Positions 1 to 8,187 of a stretch of DNA of 42,623 bases are shown piece after piece (position 1 is the first letter of the stretch; each line of letters opens with the position of its first letter). Position numbers and translations under genes: made by a program. The notes under the pieces were generated by a model. The model saw only the letters and a program-made list of their open reading frames with translations, had not been told where the DNA came from and searched no databases. Origin of the DNA: CAZQVA01 sp964596685 (GTDB lineage Bacteria > Chlamydiota > Chlamydiia > Chlamydiales > VFKH01); assembly GCA_964596685.1 (NCBI GenBank), contig CAZQVA010000019.1, positions 1 to 42,623 of the forward strand, given 5' to 3'.

Positions 1-12
1 GGTAATTCGACC
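1..12. repeat. Left copy of the 12-base terminal repeat, candidate cos
   Basis: The first 12 bases, GGTAATTCGACC, are repeated exactly as the last 12 bases of the window (42612-42623). The outer GGT/ACC bases are dyad-symmetric. Directly downstream lies the small terminase gene, the usual place for a lambda-type cos. Either the genome has 12-base cohesive ends recorded at both ends, or a circular map was cut with a short overlap. The sequence alone cannot decide which. Confidence 0.6.
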
Positions 13-60
13 CTCGATGTTTGGCTATTCACCGAGGGCCCTTGGGGGGGTTATTCGGTT
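1..60. promoter_or_regulatory. Candidate terminase-binding repeats (cosB-like)
   Basis: Three related blocks are spaced about 22-26 bases apart just before the small terminase gene: GGTAATTCGACC (1-12), GGCTATTCACCG (23-34) and GGTTATTCGGTT (49-60). An inverted repeat CCCTCG/CGAGGG (11-16 and 33-38) surrounds the middle block. In lambda, the small terminase winged helix binds repeated R sites next to cos. The assignment here rests on position and repetition only. Confidence 0.35.
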
Positions 61-78
61 GGGTGGGGTGGGGTAGTC

Positions 79-552
79 GTGGAGCTGGATTCGGCCATCA
101 CGCAGGAGACCTTCGCCGGGCTGGTGGGCATCACCCAGCCGGCGGTGGCCGACCTGGTTCGCCGCGGGGTGCTGCGCCACGGGCAGAGCGCGAGGGAGTG
201 GCTGCTGGCCTACACCGCGAAGCTCCGGGAGGAGGCGGCGGGGCGCTCGACTGAGCTGGTGCAGGAGCGGGCGCGGTACGACCGGGCCCGCGCCGATCAC
301 CAGGAGATGATCAACGCGCAGAAGCGGGCCGAGCTCGTGCAGGTGGGCGTGATGCGCAAGGTGTTCGCGGCGGTGGGCCGGCGTGCTGCCGGGATCCTCG
401 AGGGCCTGCCGGCCAGGCTGCGGCGCGAGGTCGGAGGGCTGGATGGGCGGGCGATGGAGCTGATCGAGGCGGAGCTGGTGCGCGTGCGCAACGAAATCGG
501 GACGCTGCAGCTGCCGCTCGAGGAGCTGGATGAGGAGGCGCCCCATGCGTAG
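79..552 (+). CDS. Terminase small subunit, Nu1-like
   Basis: This 157-residue protein starts at GTG. An N-terminal winged-helix-type segment (about residues 8-35, with TQPAVADLVRRGVL) resembles the DNA-binding domain of lambda Nu1 and related phage packaging proteins. A long charged helical region follows (about 50-150), suited to oligomerisation and contact with the large subunit. It should recognise cos DNA and position the large terminase. It lies directly after the candidate cosB repeats and overlaps the next gene by 8 bases. The GTG start is the first in-frame start before the conserved domain. No strong Shine-Dalgarno sequence is visible. Confidence 0.82.
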   Translation: MELDSAITQETFAGLVGITQPAVADLVRRGVLRHGQSAREWLLAYTAKLREEAAGRSTELVQERARYDRARADHQEMINAQKRAELVQVGVMRKVFAAVGRRAAGILEGLPARLRREVGGLDGRAMELIEAELVRVRNEIGTLQLPLEELDEEAPHA

Positions 553-757
553 TTACATGGAGGCCTGGGCCGAGGCTATGGATGCCAGCGTGACGGCAGG
601 CTGGGTGGCTGCTGTGGTGTGCCCGGTCTGTGGGGAGCGGTACAAGGACGACGCGCCGCTGTTCACCACGCTGCGGGCGCCTTGCCATCCTGACCATGCG
701 GCCGTGCGGGTGCAGAGCTTCGAGGTGGTCAACACGATCGAGGTGCCGGCGCGGTGA
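545..757 (+). CDS. Small zinc-ribbon-like protein
   Basis: This 70-residue protein lies between the two terminase genes, overlapping the small subunit by 8 bases and the large subunit by 4 (GTGA). It has a CxxC pair (C26, C29) and a later C47-H-x2-H51 group, a plausible single zinc site. A Shine-Dalgarno-like GAGGAGG lies a few bases upstream, inside the end of the small terminase gene. I do not recognise a named family. The tight coupling suggests a packaging or head-assembly role, but that is inference. Confidence 0.7.
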   Translation: MRSYMEAWAEAMDASVTAGWVAAVVCPVCGERYKDDAPLFTTLRAPCHPDHAAVRVQSFEVVNTIEVPAR

Positions 758-2859
758 CGGACCACTCGGAGCTGAGCAGGGCGCTCAAGGCGCTGGACCA
801 GTGGGAGGTGAGCTGGTGCGCGCCGCCGCCGATGCGGCTGTCGCAGTGGGCCGAGGAGCACTTCTACCTGTCGGCCGAGTCGAGCTACGTCGAGCAGCGC
901 TGGCGCTGCTACCCGCCGCAGCGGGCGATCATGGACTGCATGTCCCACGACGAGATCCGCGAGATCGACGTGCAGAAGTCTGCACGGGTTGGCTACACGA
1001 AGATGCTGGGCGCGGCGATCTGCTACTTCGCCCAGCACAAGCGGCGCAATCAGGCGGTGTGGCAGCCCACCGACGAGGACGCCGACGACTTCGTCAAGAC
1101 CGAGATTGACCCGATGCTGCGCGACGTGCGGGTGATGGAGTCGGTCTTCCCCGCCTTCATGCAGCGCGATCGCGACAATACGCTGCGGGCCAAGCGCTTC
1201 CTCGGCAGCGTGCTGCACATCCGCGGCGGCAAGGCCGCGAAGAACTACCGGCGCCTGACGGTGGACGTCGCCTACCTCGACGAGGTGGATGGCTTCGACC
1301 TGGACATCGAGAAGGAGGGCTCGCCGGTCACGCTGTCGGCCAAGCGGATCGAAGGCGCGACCTACCCGAAGCACATCCTGGGCAGCACGCCCAAGCTCAA
1401 GCACTTCAGCATGATCGAGGCGCGGCGCCAGCAGGCGCAGCGGCGCTTCCGCTGGAGCGTGCCCTGCCCGGAGTGCGGGGTGGAGCACGTGCTCGCCTGG
1501 GGTGGGGAGAAGGCCGCGCACGGCATGAAGTGGACCGCCGGCGACGCGGACAACGTGCGTCAGCTGTGCCCGCACTGCGGGGTGCTGTACTCGCAGCAGG
1601 ACTACCTGCGCGTGTGGGACGCCGGCCGCTGGGTGGACGAGGAGGGGGTCTGGATCGACCCCGAGTGCCGCTTCCGCACGGCGGACGGCCTCGAGGTGGA
1701 GGCGCCGCGCTCGGTGAGCTTCCACCTGTGGACCGCGCAGCTGCCGCAGGCGAGCTGGGGGCAGCTGGTGCGCGAGTTCTTCGCCGCGATCGCCAAGGCG
1801 CGCGCCGGCGACAAGTCCGAGCTGAAGACCTTCGTCAACACCACGCTGGGCGAGACCTGGGAGGAGGAGGTCCAGCAGGCCGACGAGGGCGAGCTGGTCA
1901 AGCGCGCCGAGGCCTACGAGCTGCGCCGCTGCCCGCGCGGGGCGCTGATCCTCACCGCTGGCATCGACGTGCAGGACAACCGCTGGGAGGTGGGCGTGTG
2001 GGCGTGGGGCCGCGGCGAGGAGTCCTGGCCGATCGACCACATGGTGCTCGAGGGCAACCCGGCCGACGAGCGCGACTGGGAGCGCCTGGACGTCTACCTG
2101 CAGACCCTGTTCGCGCACGAGAGCGGGCAGCGCCTACACATCGAGGCCTGCGCCGTCGACACCGGCGGGCACTTCACGCACCAGGCGTACAACTTCGCCC
2201 GGCTGCGCTCGCACCGGCGGCTGCCGGGGCACAGCGACCGCTCGCAGCGCGTGTTCGCGGTGCACGGCTCGGCCAAGGAGGGCCAGCCCGTCAAGGGCCG
2301 CAGCTCGGTGCAGGACGTGAACTACCGCGGCAAGGTCATCAAGGCTGGCGTGCGGCTGTGGGCGGTGGGCACCGACACCGCGAAGGACCTGATCTTCGGG
2401 CGCCTGGCCATCCTGCAGGACGGGCCCGGCAAGATCCACCTGCCGCGCGCGCTGGCGATCGCGCCCAAGCTCGCCACCCTCGAGCCCGACCGCGCCGGTG
2501 CCTGGCTGCAGCAGCTCACCGCCGAGGTGCGCGTGCCGGTGAAGACCGCGCAGGGCGACAAGTGGCGCTGGGTCAAGCGCACCCAGCGCAACGAGGTGCT
2601 CGACTGCGCGGTCTACGCGCTGTTCTGCGCCAGCATGCTCGACCTGCCGCGCTACACCGACGCCATGTGGGCGAGGCTGGAGGAGCGGGTCAACCCGGTG
2701 CAGGGAGATCTGCTGCGGGAGGCCTCGAGCGTCCAGACGTCTGCACCCGAGGAGAGCGCCCCGCCGAAGGAGATCGCGCCACCGTCGCCAGCACCTGTCC
2801 GCCGGCCCCGCGCCAGCGGCTTCGTCGGAGGGTGGGTGGGTGGCGGACGCTATCGCTGA
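754..2859 (+). CDS. Terminase large subunit, lambda gpA family
   Basis: This 701-residue protein is the DNA-packaging motor and nuclease. The N-terminal ATPase carries the deviant Walker A motif KSARVGYTK (residues 75-83), close to the one in lambda gpA, and a Walker B-like YLDEVDGFD near 174-182. A zinc-type insert (CPEC ... CPHC, around 240-275) follows. The nuclease part begins near residue 397 with AGIDVQDNRWEVGVW, where the aspartate is the probable metal ligand. Length fits the family (lambda gpA is 641). The C-terminal 45 residues are Pro/Ala-rich. The GTG start overlaps the preceding gene by 4 bases, indicating translational coupling. Confidence 0.95.
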   Translation: MTDHSELSRALKALDQWEVSWCAPPPMRLSQWAEEHFYLSAESSYVEQRWRCYPPQRAIMDCMSHDEIREIDVQKSARVGYTKMLGAAICYFAQHKRRNQAVWQPTDEDADDFVKTEIDPMLRDVRVMESVFPAFMQRDRDNTLRAKRFLGSVLHIRGGKAAKNYRRLTVDVAYLDEVDGFDLDIEKEGSPVTLSAKRIEGATYPKHILGSTPKLKHFSMIEARRQQAQRRFRWSVPCPECGVEHVLAWGGEKAAHGMKWTAGDADNVRQLCPHCGVLYSQQDYLRVWDAGRWVDEEGVWIDPECRFRTADGLEVEAPRSVSFHLWTAQLPQASWGQLVREFFAAIAKARAGDKSELKTFVNTTLGETWEEEVQQADEGELVKRAEAYELRRCPRGALILTAGIDVQDNRWEVGVWAWGRGEESWPIDHMVLEGNPADERDWERLDVYLQTLFAHESGQRLHIEACAVDTGGHFTHQAYNFARLRSHRRLPGHSDRSQRVFAVHGSAKEGQPVKGRSSVQDVNYRGKVIKAGVRLWAVGTDTAKDLIFGRLAILQDGPGKIHLPRALAIAPKLATLEPDRAGAWLQQLTAEVRVPVKTAQGDKWRWVKRTQRNEVLDCAVYALFCASMLDLPRYTDAMWARLEERVNPVQGDLLREASSVQTSAPEESAPPKEIAPPSPAPVRRPRASGFVGGWVGGGRYR

Positions 2860-3109
2860 CCTGGTCGCGCGGCTGCGCGCGAAGCTCGGCCAGGATGGCG
2901 CCACCGTCAGCGCGGTGGACGAGGCCGAGCGCGAGGTGCGCGGGCAGTGGGGCGGGCAGTGGAGCTACGTCGCGCAGTCGCCCGACGTGCGCGCGCGCAA
3001 CAGCGCCATCGTCAATGCCCGGCTCAAGGGCCGCAGCATCGGCCAGATTGCCCGCGATTTCGGCCTAAGCAAGCGCCAAGTGCTGCGAATCCTCGCAAAA
3101 GGGGCCTGA
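2840..3109 (+). CDS. Small helix-turn-helix protein (Mor-like fold)
   Basis: This 89-residue protein starts at GTG inside the end of the large terminase gene (20-base overlap). The C-terminal half reads NARLKGRSIGQIARDFGLSKRQVLRIL, a clear helix-turn-helix like the C-terminal domain of Mor-type activators and resolvases. The N-terminal half is helical and charged. Similar small HTH proteins sit between terminase and portal genes in other phages, where their function is unknown. It may regulate late genes or act in packaging. Confidence 0.75.
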   Translation: MADAIADLVARLRAKLGQDGATVSAVDEAEREVRGQWGGQWSYVAQSPDVRARNSAIVNARLKGRSIGQIARDFGLSKRQVLRILAKGA

Positions 3110-3188
3110 ATCGGCCCGGTTCGGGGCGTTTTCATAGCGGACATTTTGGGGGTGCCAATGTCACCGGGGTGCGCGGTCCAATGCACCC

Positions 3189-3755
3189 ATGGCCGACACC
3201 CCGACCAGCGAGCCGCTATCGTTCACCGCCGGAGACACGCTCAAGTGGCTGCGCTCCGAGCCTGACTATTCCGCCGCTGACGGCTGGACGCTGAAGTACC
3301 GGCTGATCAACGCCAGCAACAAGTACGACATCACCGCCGGCGCCTCCGGGTCCGACCACCTGGTCAACGTTGCCGCGACCACCACCGCGGCGTATGCCGC
3401 CGGCGAGTACACCTGGCAGCGCTACGTCGAGAAGGCCGGCGAGCGCTACACCACCGGCACCGGCACGCTCACGATCAAGCCCGACCTCGCCGCGCAGGCG
3501 GCGGGGCTGGACACGCGCAGCAACGCGCGCAAGATCCTCGCCGAGCTCGAGGACGCGCGCGTGGACTACGCCACCAACGGCCAGGGCGTGATCCAGCGCT
3601 ACACCATCGGCGGGCGCGAGATGTGGTTCCGGGGCGCGGCCGACTTCGTGCGCGAGATCGAATACTGGCGCAGCCAGGTGCAGCAGGAGGAGGCGGCCGA
3701 GTCGGTTGCCCAGGGCCTGGGCAACCCGCGGCGCTACTTCGTGAGGTTCGGATGA
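3189..3755 (+). CDS. gpW-like head-tail joining protein with N-terminal beta domain
   Basis: This 188-residue protein occupies the position of lambda gpW, between large terminase and portal. The last ~70 residues (RYTIGGREMWFRGAADFVREIEYWRSQV and onward) match the pattern of gpW, a small protein that closes the portal after packaging. The first ~100 residues look like an Ig-like beta domain (TAGDTLKWLRSEPDYSAADG), so the protein appears to be a two-domain fusion rather than a bare gpW (68 residues in lambda). It overlaps the portal start by 4 bases (ATGA). Confidence 0.7.
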   Translation: MADTPTSEPLSFTAGDTLKWLRSEPDYSAADGWTLKYRLINASNKYDITAGASGSDHLVNVAATTTAAYAAGEYTWQRYVEKAGERYTTGTGTLTIKPDLAAQAAGLDTRSNARKILAELEDARVDYATNGQGVIQRYTIGGREMWFRGAADFVREIEYWRSQVQQEEAAESVAQGLGNPRRYFVRFG

Positions 3756-5356
3756 GCCGCCTGGCCGCCCTGCGCGAGTTCATCTTCGGCGGCAAGCCCG
3801 CGGCAAGCGCGCAGGAACCGACGCCGGCCGGCAACCGCGTCGGCATGTCCGCCGCCCGCATGTACCACGCCGCCCAGGGCGGGCGCCTGACCGCCGGTTG
3901 GGCCTCGTCCAACAGCAGCGCCGACACCGAGCTGCTCGGCAGCCTGCAGAAACTGCGCGGGCGCTCGCGCGCGCTGGTGCGCGACGCCGGCTACGCCAAG
4001 CGGGCGAAGATCATCGTCGTCAACAACGTCGTCGGCAACGGCATCGGCATGCAGGCGCAGGTCAAGAACCAGCGCGGCAAGCTGCAGGCCAGGATCAACG
4101 CCGCGATCGAGGACGCCTGGTGCGAGTGGGCGCGCGGGTCCTCGTGCCACACCGGCGGGGTGCTGCACTTCCCCGACCTGGAGCGCCTGGCCATGGGCCA
4201 GGTGTTCGAGGCCGGCGAGGTGTTCATCCGCAAGCACGTGCGCCGCTTCGGCGACAGCAAGGTGCCGCTCGCGCTGGAGGTCATCGAGCCCGAGCGCATT
4301 GCCGAGGAGTACGTCGCGCCGCAGCTGAGCGACGGCAGCGAAGTGCGCATGGGCATCGAGATCGACGGCTTCTACCGTCCCGTCGCCTACTGGGTGCGCG
4401 AGCGCCACCCCGGCGACGTGCGCAGCAGCGCCTGGGCCACCGACCAGCTGGTGCGCGTGCCGGCCGAGCAGATGATCCACCTGCGCATCGTCGACCGCTG
4501 GCCGCAGACCCGCGGCGAGCCCTGGCTGCACGCCGTGGCGCGCCGGCTCAACGACATGGACGGCTACAGCGAGGCCGAGATCGTCGCCGCCCGCGGCGCG
4601 GCCGCCTACATGGCCTTCGTCAAGTCGCCGGACGCCAACCCGATGCCGGCCGACGGCACCGAGGAGGGCATGCAGACGCTGACCTTCGAGCCCGGCCTGG
4701 TCGAGCAGCTGCCCCCCGGCTGGGACATCGTGCTCAACAACCCCAACCGGCCCAACCCCAACATGGACCCCTTCATGCGGCTGATGCTGCGCGAAGTGGC
4801 CGCCGGGGTGGGCGTGAGCTACGAGAGCCTCTCGCGCGACTACTCGCAGAGCAACTACAGCAGCTCGCGCCTGGCCCTGCTCGACGACCGCGACCTGTGG
4901 CGCGTGCTGCAGGGCTGGTTTATCCGCACCTTCCGCGCCGAGCTGCACCGCGAGTGGCTGCGCCTGGCCGTGCCGGCCGGGGCCATTCCCGGCGTCTCGA
5001 TCGAGGAATACCTCGCCGACAATCAGAAGTTCGAGGCCGTGCGCTACAAGCCGCGCGGCTGGAGCTGGGTGGATCCCACCAAGGAAGTCGAGGCCTACAA
5101 GCAGGCCGTGCGCTGCGGCTTCACCACCGTCAGCGACGTCATCGCGCAGACCGCCGGCGGCCAGGACATCGAGGACGTGCTCGACGTGCGCCGCGCCGAG
5201 CTCGACCTCATGGACGAGAAGGACCTGCACTTCGACACCGACCCGGCCGAAGTGCCGGAGAAGGGCAACCCCGCACCCAGCGCGACCGAGCCTGCCGCCG
5301 ACGAAGGCGACCAGAGCGCCGGCGCGCGCGTGGTGCCACTGAGGAGCCAGGCATGA
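3752..5356 (+). CDS. Portal protein, lambda gpB family
   Basis: This 534-residue protein forms the dodecameric portal ring through which DNA enters. The sequence GVSYESLSRDYSQSNYSSSR (about residues 355-374) is a hallmark of the gpB/HK97-type portal family, and the MSRLAALREFIFG N-terminus is typical. The ATG at 3752 overlaps the preceding stop (ATGA). This start gives the family's usual length, whereas longer in-frame upstream options would run into the gpW-like gene. Translation is coupled downstream too: the capsid precursor starts at 5353 inside this stop. Confidence 0.93.
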   Translation: MSRLAALREFIFGGKPAASAQEPTPAGNRVGMSAARMYHAAQGGRLTAGWASSNSSADTELLGSLQKLRGRSRALVRDAGYAKRAKIIVVNNVVGNGIGMQAQVKNQRGKLQARINAAIEDAWCEWARGSSCHTGGVLHFPDLERLAMGQVFEAGEVFIRKHVRRFGDSKVPLALEVIEPERIAEEYVAPQLSDGSEVRMGIEIDGFYRPVAYWVRERHPGDVRSSAWATDQLVRVPAEQMIHLRIVDRWPQTRGEPWLHAVARRLNDMDGYSEAEIVAARGAAAYMAFVKSPDANPMPADGTEEGMQTLTFEPGLVEQLPPGWDIVLNNPNRPNPNMDPFMRLMLREVAAGVGVSYESLSRDYSQSNYSSSRLALLDDRDLWRVLQGWFIRTFRAELHREWLRLAVPAGAIPGVSIEEYLADNQKFEAVRYKPRGWSWVDPTKEVEAYKQAVRCGFTTVSDVIAQTAGGQDIEDVLDVRRAELDLMDEKDLHFDTDPAEVPEKGNPAPSATEPAADEGDQSAGARVVPLRSQA

Positions 5357-7236
5357 AGCTGACCCCGCTGGAGCGCAGCCTCGAGCTGCGTGCAGACGCC
5401 TACAACCCCGAGAAGCGCACCGTGCGCCTGTCGGTCTCCTCCGAGGCGCCGGTCGAGCGCTGGTTCGGCACCGAGATCCTCGACCACGACGCCGGCTCGG
5501 TGCGGCTGCAGCGCTTCAACAACGCCGCGAACGTCCTGTTCAACCACCGGATGGACGACGTCATCGGCGTCATCGAGAAGGCCTGGGTCGAGGACAAGCG
5601 CCTCATGGCCGAGATCCGCATCGCCAAGAGCACGCGCGGCGACGAGATCGCCGGGCTGATCGAGGACGGCATCCTGCGCAACGTCTCCGTTGGCTATCGC
5701 ATCCACGAGATCGTCGAGAAGACCAAGTCGCAGGAATACCGCGCCACCGACTGGGAGCCCTACGAGCTCTCCATCGTCACCGTGCCGGCCGACCCATCGG
5801 TGGGCATCGGCCGCTCGGCCGGCGGCGAGGAAGTCGAGGTCACCGTCCGCAGCGAAGAAGTTCTCCCGCCGAAAGGCACCCCTGAAAGGAGTACCACGAT
5901 GACCGATCCGGTCAAGCAGGACGCCCCGGCGGGCGCAGCCGCCGACGTGCAGGTGATCGACAACGAGACCGGCACCAAGCTCGAGCGCTCGCGCGTCAGC
6001 GCCCTGGTGCGCCTGGGCGAGCAGTACAAGATCGAGGCCGCCACCATCCGCAAGTGGATCGACGGCGACATGAGCGTCAGCGGCGCTGGCGACGAAGTCG
6101 TGCGCATCATGGAAGCCCGCAGCAAGCAGGAGGCGCAGTCGCCTGCCGCGCTGGGCATGTCCAAGCGCGAGGTGCAGGGCTACAGCTTCATGCGCGCCGT
6201 GCGCGCCGTGGCCGACAAGAACTGGAACGGCGCGGGCCTCGAGCTCGAAGCCCACCAGCAGATCGCCAAGCGCCTGAACACCACGCCCGACCCGAACAAG
6301 TTCTACGTCCCGCTCGACGTCCAGGAGCGCGCCGTGGATCCGGCCGCCGCCACCGCCGCGCTGATCCAGCGCCTGGGCGCCGGCGCCCTGCAGCGGGACC
6401 TCACCGTGGCCAGCGCCTCGGCCGGCGGCTACCTGGTCGGCACCGACAACCAGGGCTTTATCGAGCTGCTGCGCAACCGCGCGGCGTGTTTCCGCCTGGG
6501 CGCGCGCCGCCTCTCGGGCCTGGTCGGCAGTGTGACCATCCCGAAGCACACCGCCTCGGCCACCGCCGTGTGGCTGGCGAACGAGGCGAGCACCGCGACC
6601 GAGAGCACGCAGACGCTGGCCCAGGTCGCTCTGACGCCGAAGACCGTCGGCGCGTACACCGAGATCAGCCGCCAGCTCACCCTGCAGTCCTCGCCCTCGG
6701 CTGAGTCCATGGTCATGGCCGACCTCGCTGCCGTCGTGGCGATCGCCGTCGACCTGGCGGGCCTCGAGGGCTCCGGCTCCGGTGGCCAGCCCACCGGCAT
6801 CTCCAACACCGGCAGCATCGGCAGCTTCACCGGCACCTCGCTGGCGGCCGCCGGCGTGCTCGATGCGCAGGCCGACGTGGCCGCGGCCAACATCATGCCG
6901 GTGCGTCCGGGCTACGTCACCACCCCGGCCGTGGCCGCGCTGCTCATGGCGCGCCCCGAGCTGCCCAGCACCGGCACCACCCGCCTGTGGCAGGGCAACC
7001 TGTGGGACGGCTCCATCTTCAGCCTGCCCGCCATGTCCACCCAGCAGCTCACCGCCGCCACCATGATCTTCGGCGACTGGGACAAGCTGGTCATCGGCGA
7101 GTGGGGCGTGCTCGAAGTCGAAGTCAACCCCTACGCCAACTTCCAGGCCGGCATCATCGGCATCCGCGCGATGTACTCGGTGGACGTGGCCGTGCGCTAC
7201 GCCGGGGCCTTCTCGCGCGCCACCTCGATCACCTAA
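5353..7236 (+). CDS. Fused prohead protease and major capsid protein (HK97 type)
   Basis: This 627-residue protein joins two head functions in one frame. Residues 1 to about 165 form an HK97-type prohead protease, with a candidate catalytic His65 (VLFNHRMDD) and Ser112 (LRNVSVGYRI). A charged linker or scaffold-like region follows (about 180-290). From about 300 onward comes an HK97-fold capsid: a GGYLVGTDNQGFIELLRNRA N-terminal segment, IPKHTASATAVWL, and a C-terminal FGDWDKLVIGEWG...VNPYANF. Such fusions are known. The protease should cleave itself and the scaffold segment from the capsid during maturation. An internal start at 5899 may produce capsid without protease. Confidence 0.92.
   Translation: MKLTPLERSLELRADAYNPEKRTVRLSVSSEAPVERWFGTEILDHDAGSVRLQRFNNAANVLFNHRMDDVIGVIEKAWVEDKRLMAEIRIAKSTRGDEIAGLIEDGILRNVSVGYRIHEIVEKTKSQEYRATDWEPYELSIVTVPADPSVGIGRSAGGEEVEVTVRSEEVLPPKGTPERSTTMTDPVKQDAPAGAAADVQVIDNETGTKLERSRVSALVRLGEQYKIEAATIRKWIDGDMSVSGAGDEVVRIMEARSKQEAQSPAALGMSKREVQGYSFMRAVRAVADKNWNGAGLELEAHQQIAKRLNTTPDPNKFYVPLDVQERAVDPAAATAALIQRLGAGALQRDLTVASASAGGYLVGTDNQGFIELLRNRAACFRLGARRLSGLVGSVTIPKHTASATAVWLANEASTATESTQTLAQVALTPKTVGAYTEISRQLTLQSSPSAESMVMADLAAVVAIAVDLAGLEGSGSGGQPTGISNTGSIGSFTGTSLAAAGVLDAQADVAAANIMPVRPGYVTTPAVAALLMARPELPSTGTTRLWQGNLWDGSIFSLPAMSTQQLTAATMIFGDWDKLVIGEWGVLEVEVNPYANFQAGIIGIRAMYSVDVAVRYAGAFSRATSIT
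5885..5901 (+). promoter_or_regulatory. Internal ribosome-binding site and in-frame ATG in the capsid gene
   Basis: AAAGGAG (5885-5891) is followed after 7 bases by ATG (5899), which is in frame with the fused gene. Initiation here would give a 445-residue product beginning MTDPVKQ. That is the scaffold-like segment plus the capsid without the protease. The strength and spacing are as good as any gene start in this genome, so an abundant protease-free capsid and a scarcer fusion are likely. Lambda uses the same kind of arrangement for C and Nu3. Confidence 0.6.
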
Positions 7237-7304
7237 CCGGCGCGGTGCTCACCACGCGCAATGCCGGCGCCCTCGTGCGGGGCGCCGGCGACCAAGGAGA
7301 TCAG

Positions 7305-7532
7305 ATGCCGCCTGCCGTTCCCCCCACGCTGCGAGTGCGAGTCGCGCGCAGCTTCTACCACCAGGGCCAGCCGCTCAAGGTCGGTGCAGAAGTCGACCTG
7401 CCGCGCCCCGTCGCCCTGGAAGCCATCGCAACCAACAAGGCGACGCGCGCCGACGCGCCGGCGCCCGCGGCAGCTGCGCCCAAGGCGAAGCCGGCCGACC
7501 CCAAGCCCGAAGGAGGCAAGGATGCTCAATAA
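7305..7532 (+). CDS. Small protein after capsid gene, unknown function
   Basis: This 75-residue protein has a good ribosome-binding site (AAGGAGA, 6 bases upstream). The first 45 residues look folded (RVRVARSFYHQGQPLKVGAEVDLP), and the rest is an Ala/Pro/Lys-rich tail. It overlaps the next gene by 11 bases. Position suggests a head accessory role. No family is recognised with confidence. Confidence 0.7.
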   Translation: MPPAVPPTLRVRVARSFYHQGQPLKVGAEVDLPRPVALEAIATNKATRADAPAPAAAAPKAKPADPKPEGGKDAQ

Positions 7533-7896
7533 CTCCGCCCAGGCCGCCAGCGTCAGCATCCTGCTCAACCCGGCGTCCGCGGCCAACACCGCCGCTGCCA
7601 CCAGCGGCTGGGTCGACGTGCGCGACGCCGAAGGCGACATCGAGTTCATCGTGCAGACCGGCGCCATCACCGGCGGCATCGTCTACACCATCGAGGACGC
7701 CACCGACGGCAGCGGCACCGGCGGCGCCGGCATCACCCCCAACGAGGGCGCCTTCGCCGCCGTGACCGCCAACACCGTGCAGAAGCGCACCATCAACGGC
7801 AGCGCCGTGCGCGGCTGGGTGCGGCTGGTGGGCACCATCACCACCGGCCCGGTGCTCGTGGGTGCCAGCCTGCAGCGCCACCCGAAGTACACCTAA
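7522..7896 (+). CDS. Putative head structural protein
   Basis: This 124-residue protein has a strong ribosome-binding site (GAAGGAGG). It is rich in Ala, Thr and Gly with alternating hydrophobics (GGIVYTIEDATDGSG, RGWVRLVGTITTGPVLVGASL), as in a beta-sandwich. It lies between capsid and head-tail joining genes, where head decoration or fibre proteins are usual. The role as a capsid-associated protein is inferred from position and composition. Confidence 0.65.
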   Translation: MLNNSAQAASVSILLNPASAANTAAATSGWVDVRDAEGDIEFIVQTGAITGGIVYTIEDATDGSGTGGAGITPNEGAFAAVTANTVQKRTINGSAVRGWVRLVGTITTGPVLVGASLQRHPKYT

Positions 7897-7908
7897 GCCC
7901 GCGCCCCA

Positions 7909-8187
7909 GTGTTCACCGAGAGCCTCGCCGCCATGTTCGTGGACTTCGCCGACGCCGCAACCGTCGGCGCGGTCAGCGGCCGCGTCATCTTCGACCGCGA
8001 GACGCGCGATGCCCTCGGTGACCTGGCCCTGTCCGAGGAGCCGGCGGCCCTCATGCCGGCCACCACCTTCCCCAGCCTGGCCAGCGGCGACACCATCGTC
8101 ATCACCGGGCGCGGCACCTACACCGTGCGCGAAGTGCGCCTGCTCGACGACGGCGCGCTCAAGCGCGCCACGCTGAGGAACGCATGA
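7909..8187 (+). CDS. Head-tail joining protein, gpFII-like
   Basis: This 92-residue protein starts at GTG. The order after capsid and the pattern (short N-terminal helix, then beta strands ending TIVITGRGTYTVREVRLLDDGALKRATL) match the lambda gpFII/ATP-binding-sugar-transporter-like family of head completion proteins, which form the surface on which the tail docks. It overlaps the next gene by 4 bases (ATGA). Length is as expected for the family (lambda gpFII is 117). Confidence 0.65.
   Translation: MFTESLAAMFVDFADAATVGAVSGRVIFDRETRDALGDLALSEEPAALMPATTFPSLASGDTIVITGRGTYTVREVRLLDDGALKRATLRNA

Noticed and set aside
553..2118. 521-residue minus-strand frame opposite the large terminase
   Set aside because: Composition is that of an antisense shadow (long runs of Leu/Ala/Arg/His), and the plus strand clearly encodes terminase. 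Similar long antisense frames at 3734-5230, 5095-6549, 17278-18918 and 20858-22726 were rejected for the same reason.
3110..3188. Terminator after the HTH gene (GGGCC TGAATC GGCCC)
   Set aside because: The stem is short and the following TTTT is 11 bases away. A stop in the middle of the head operon is unlikely.
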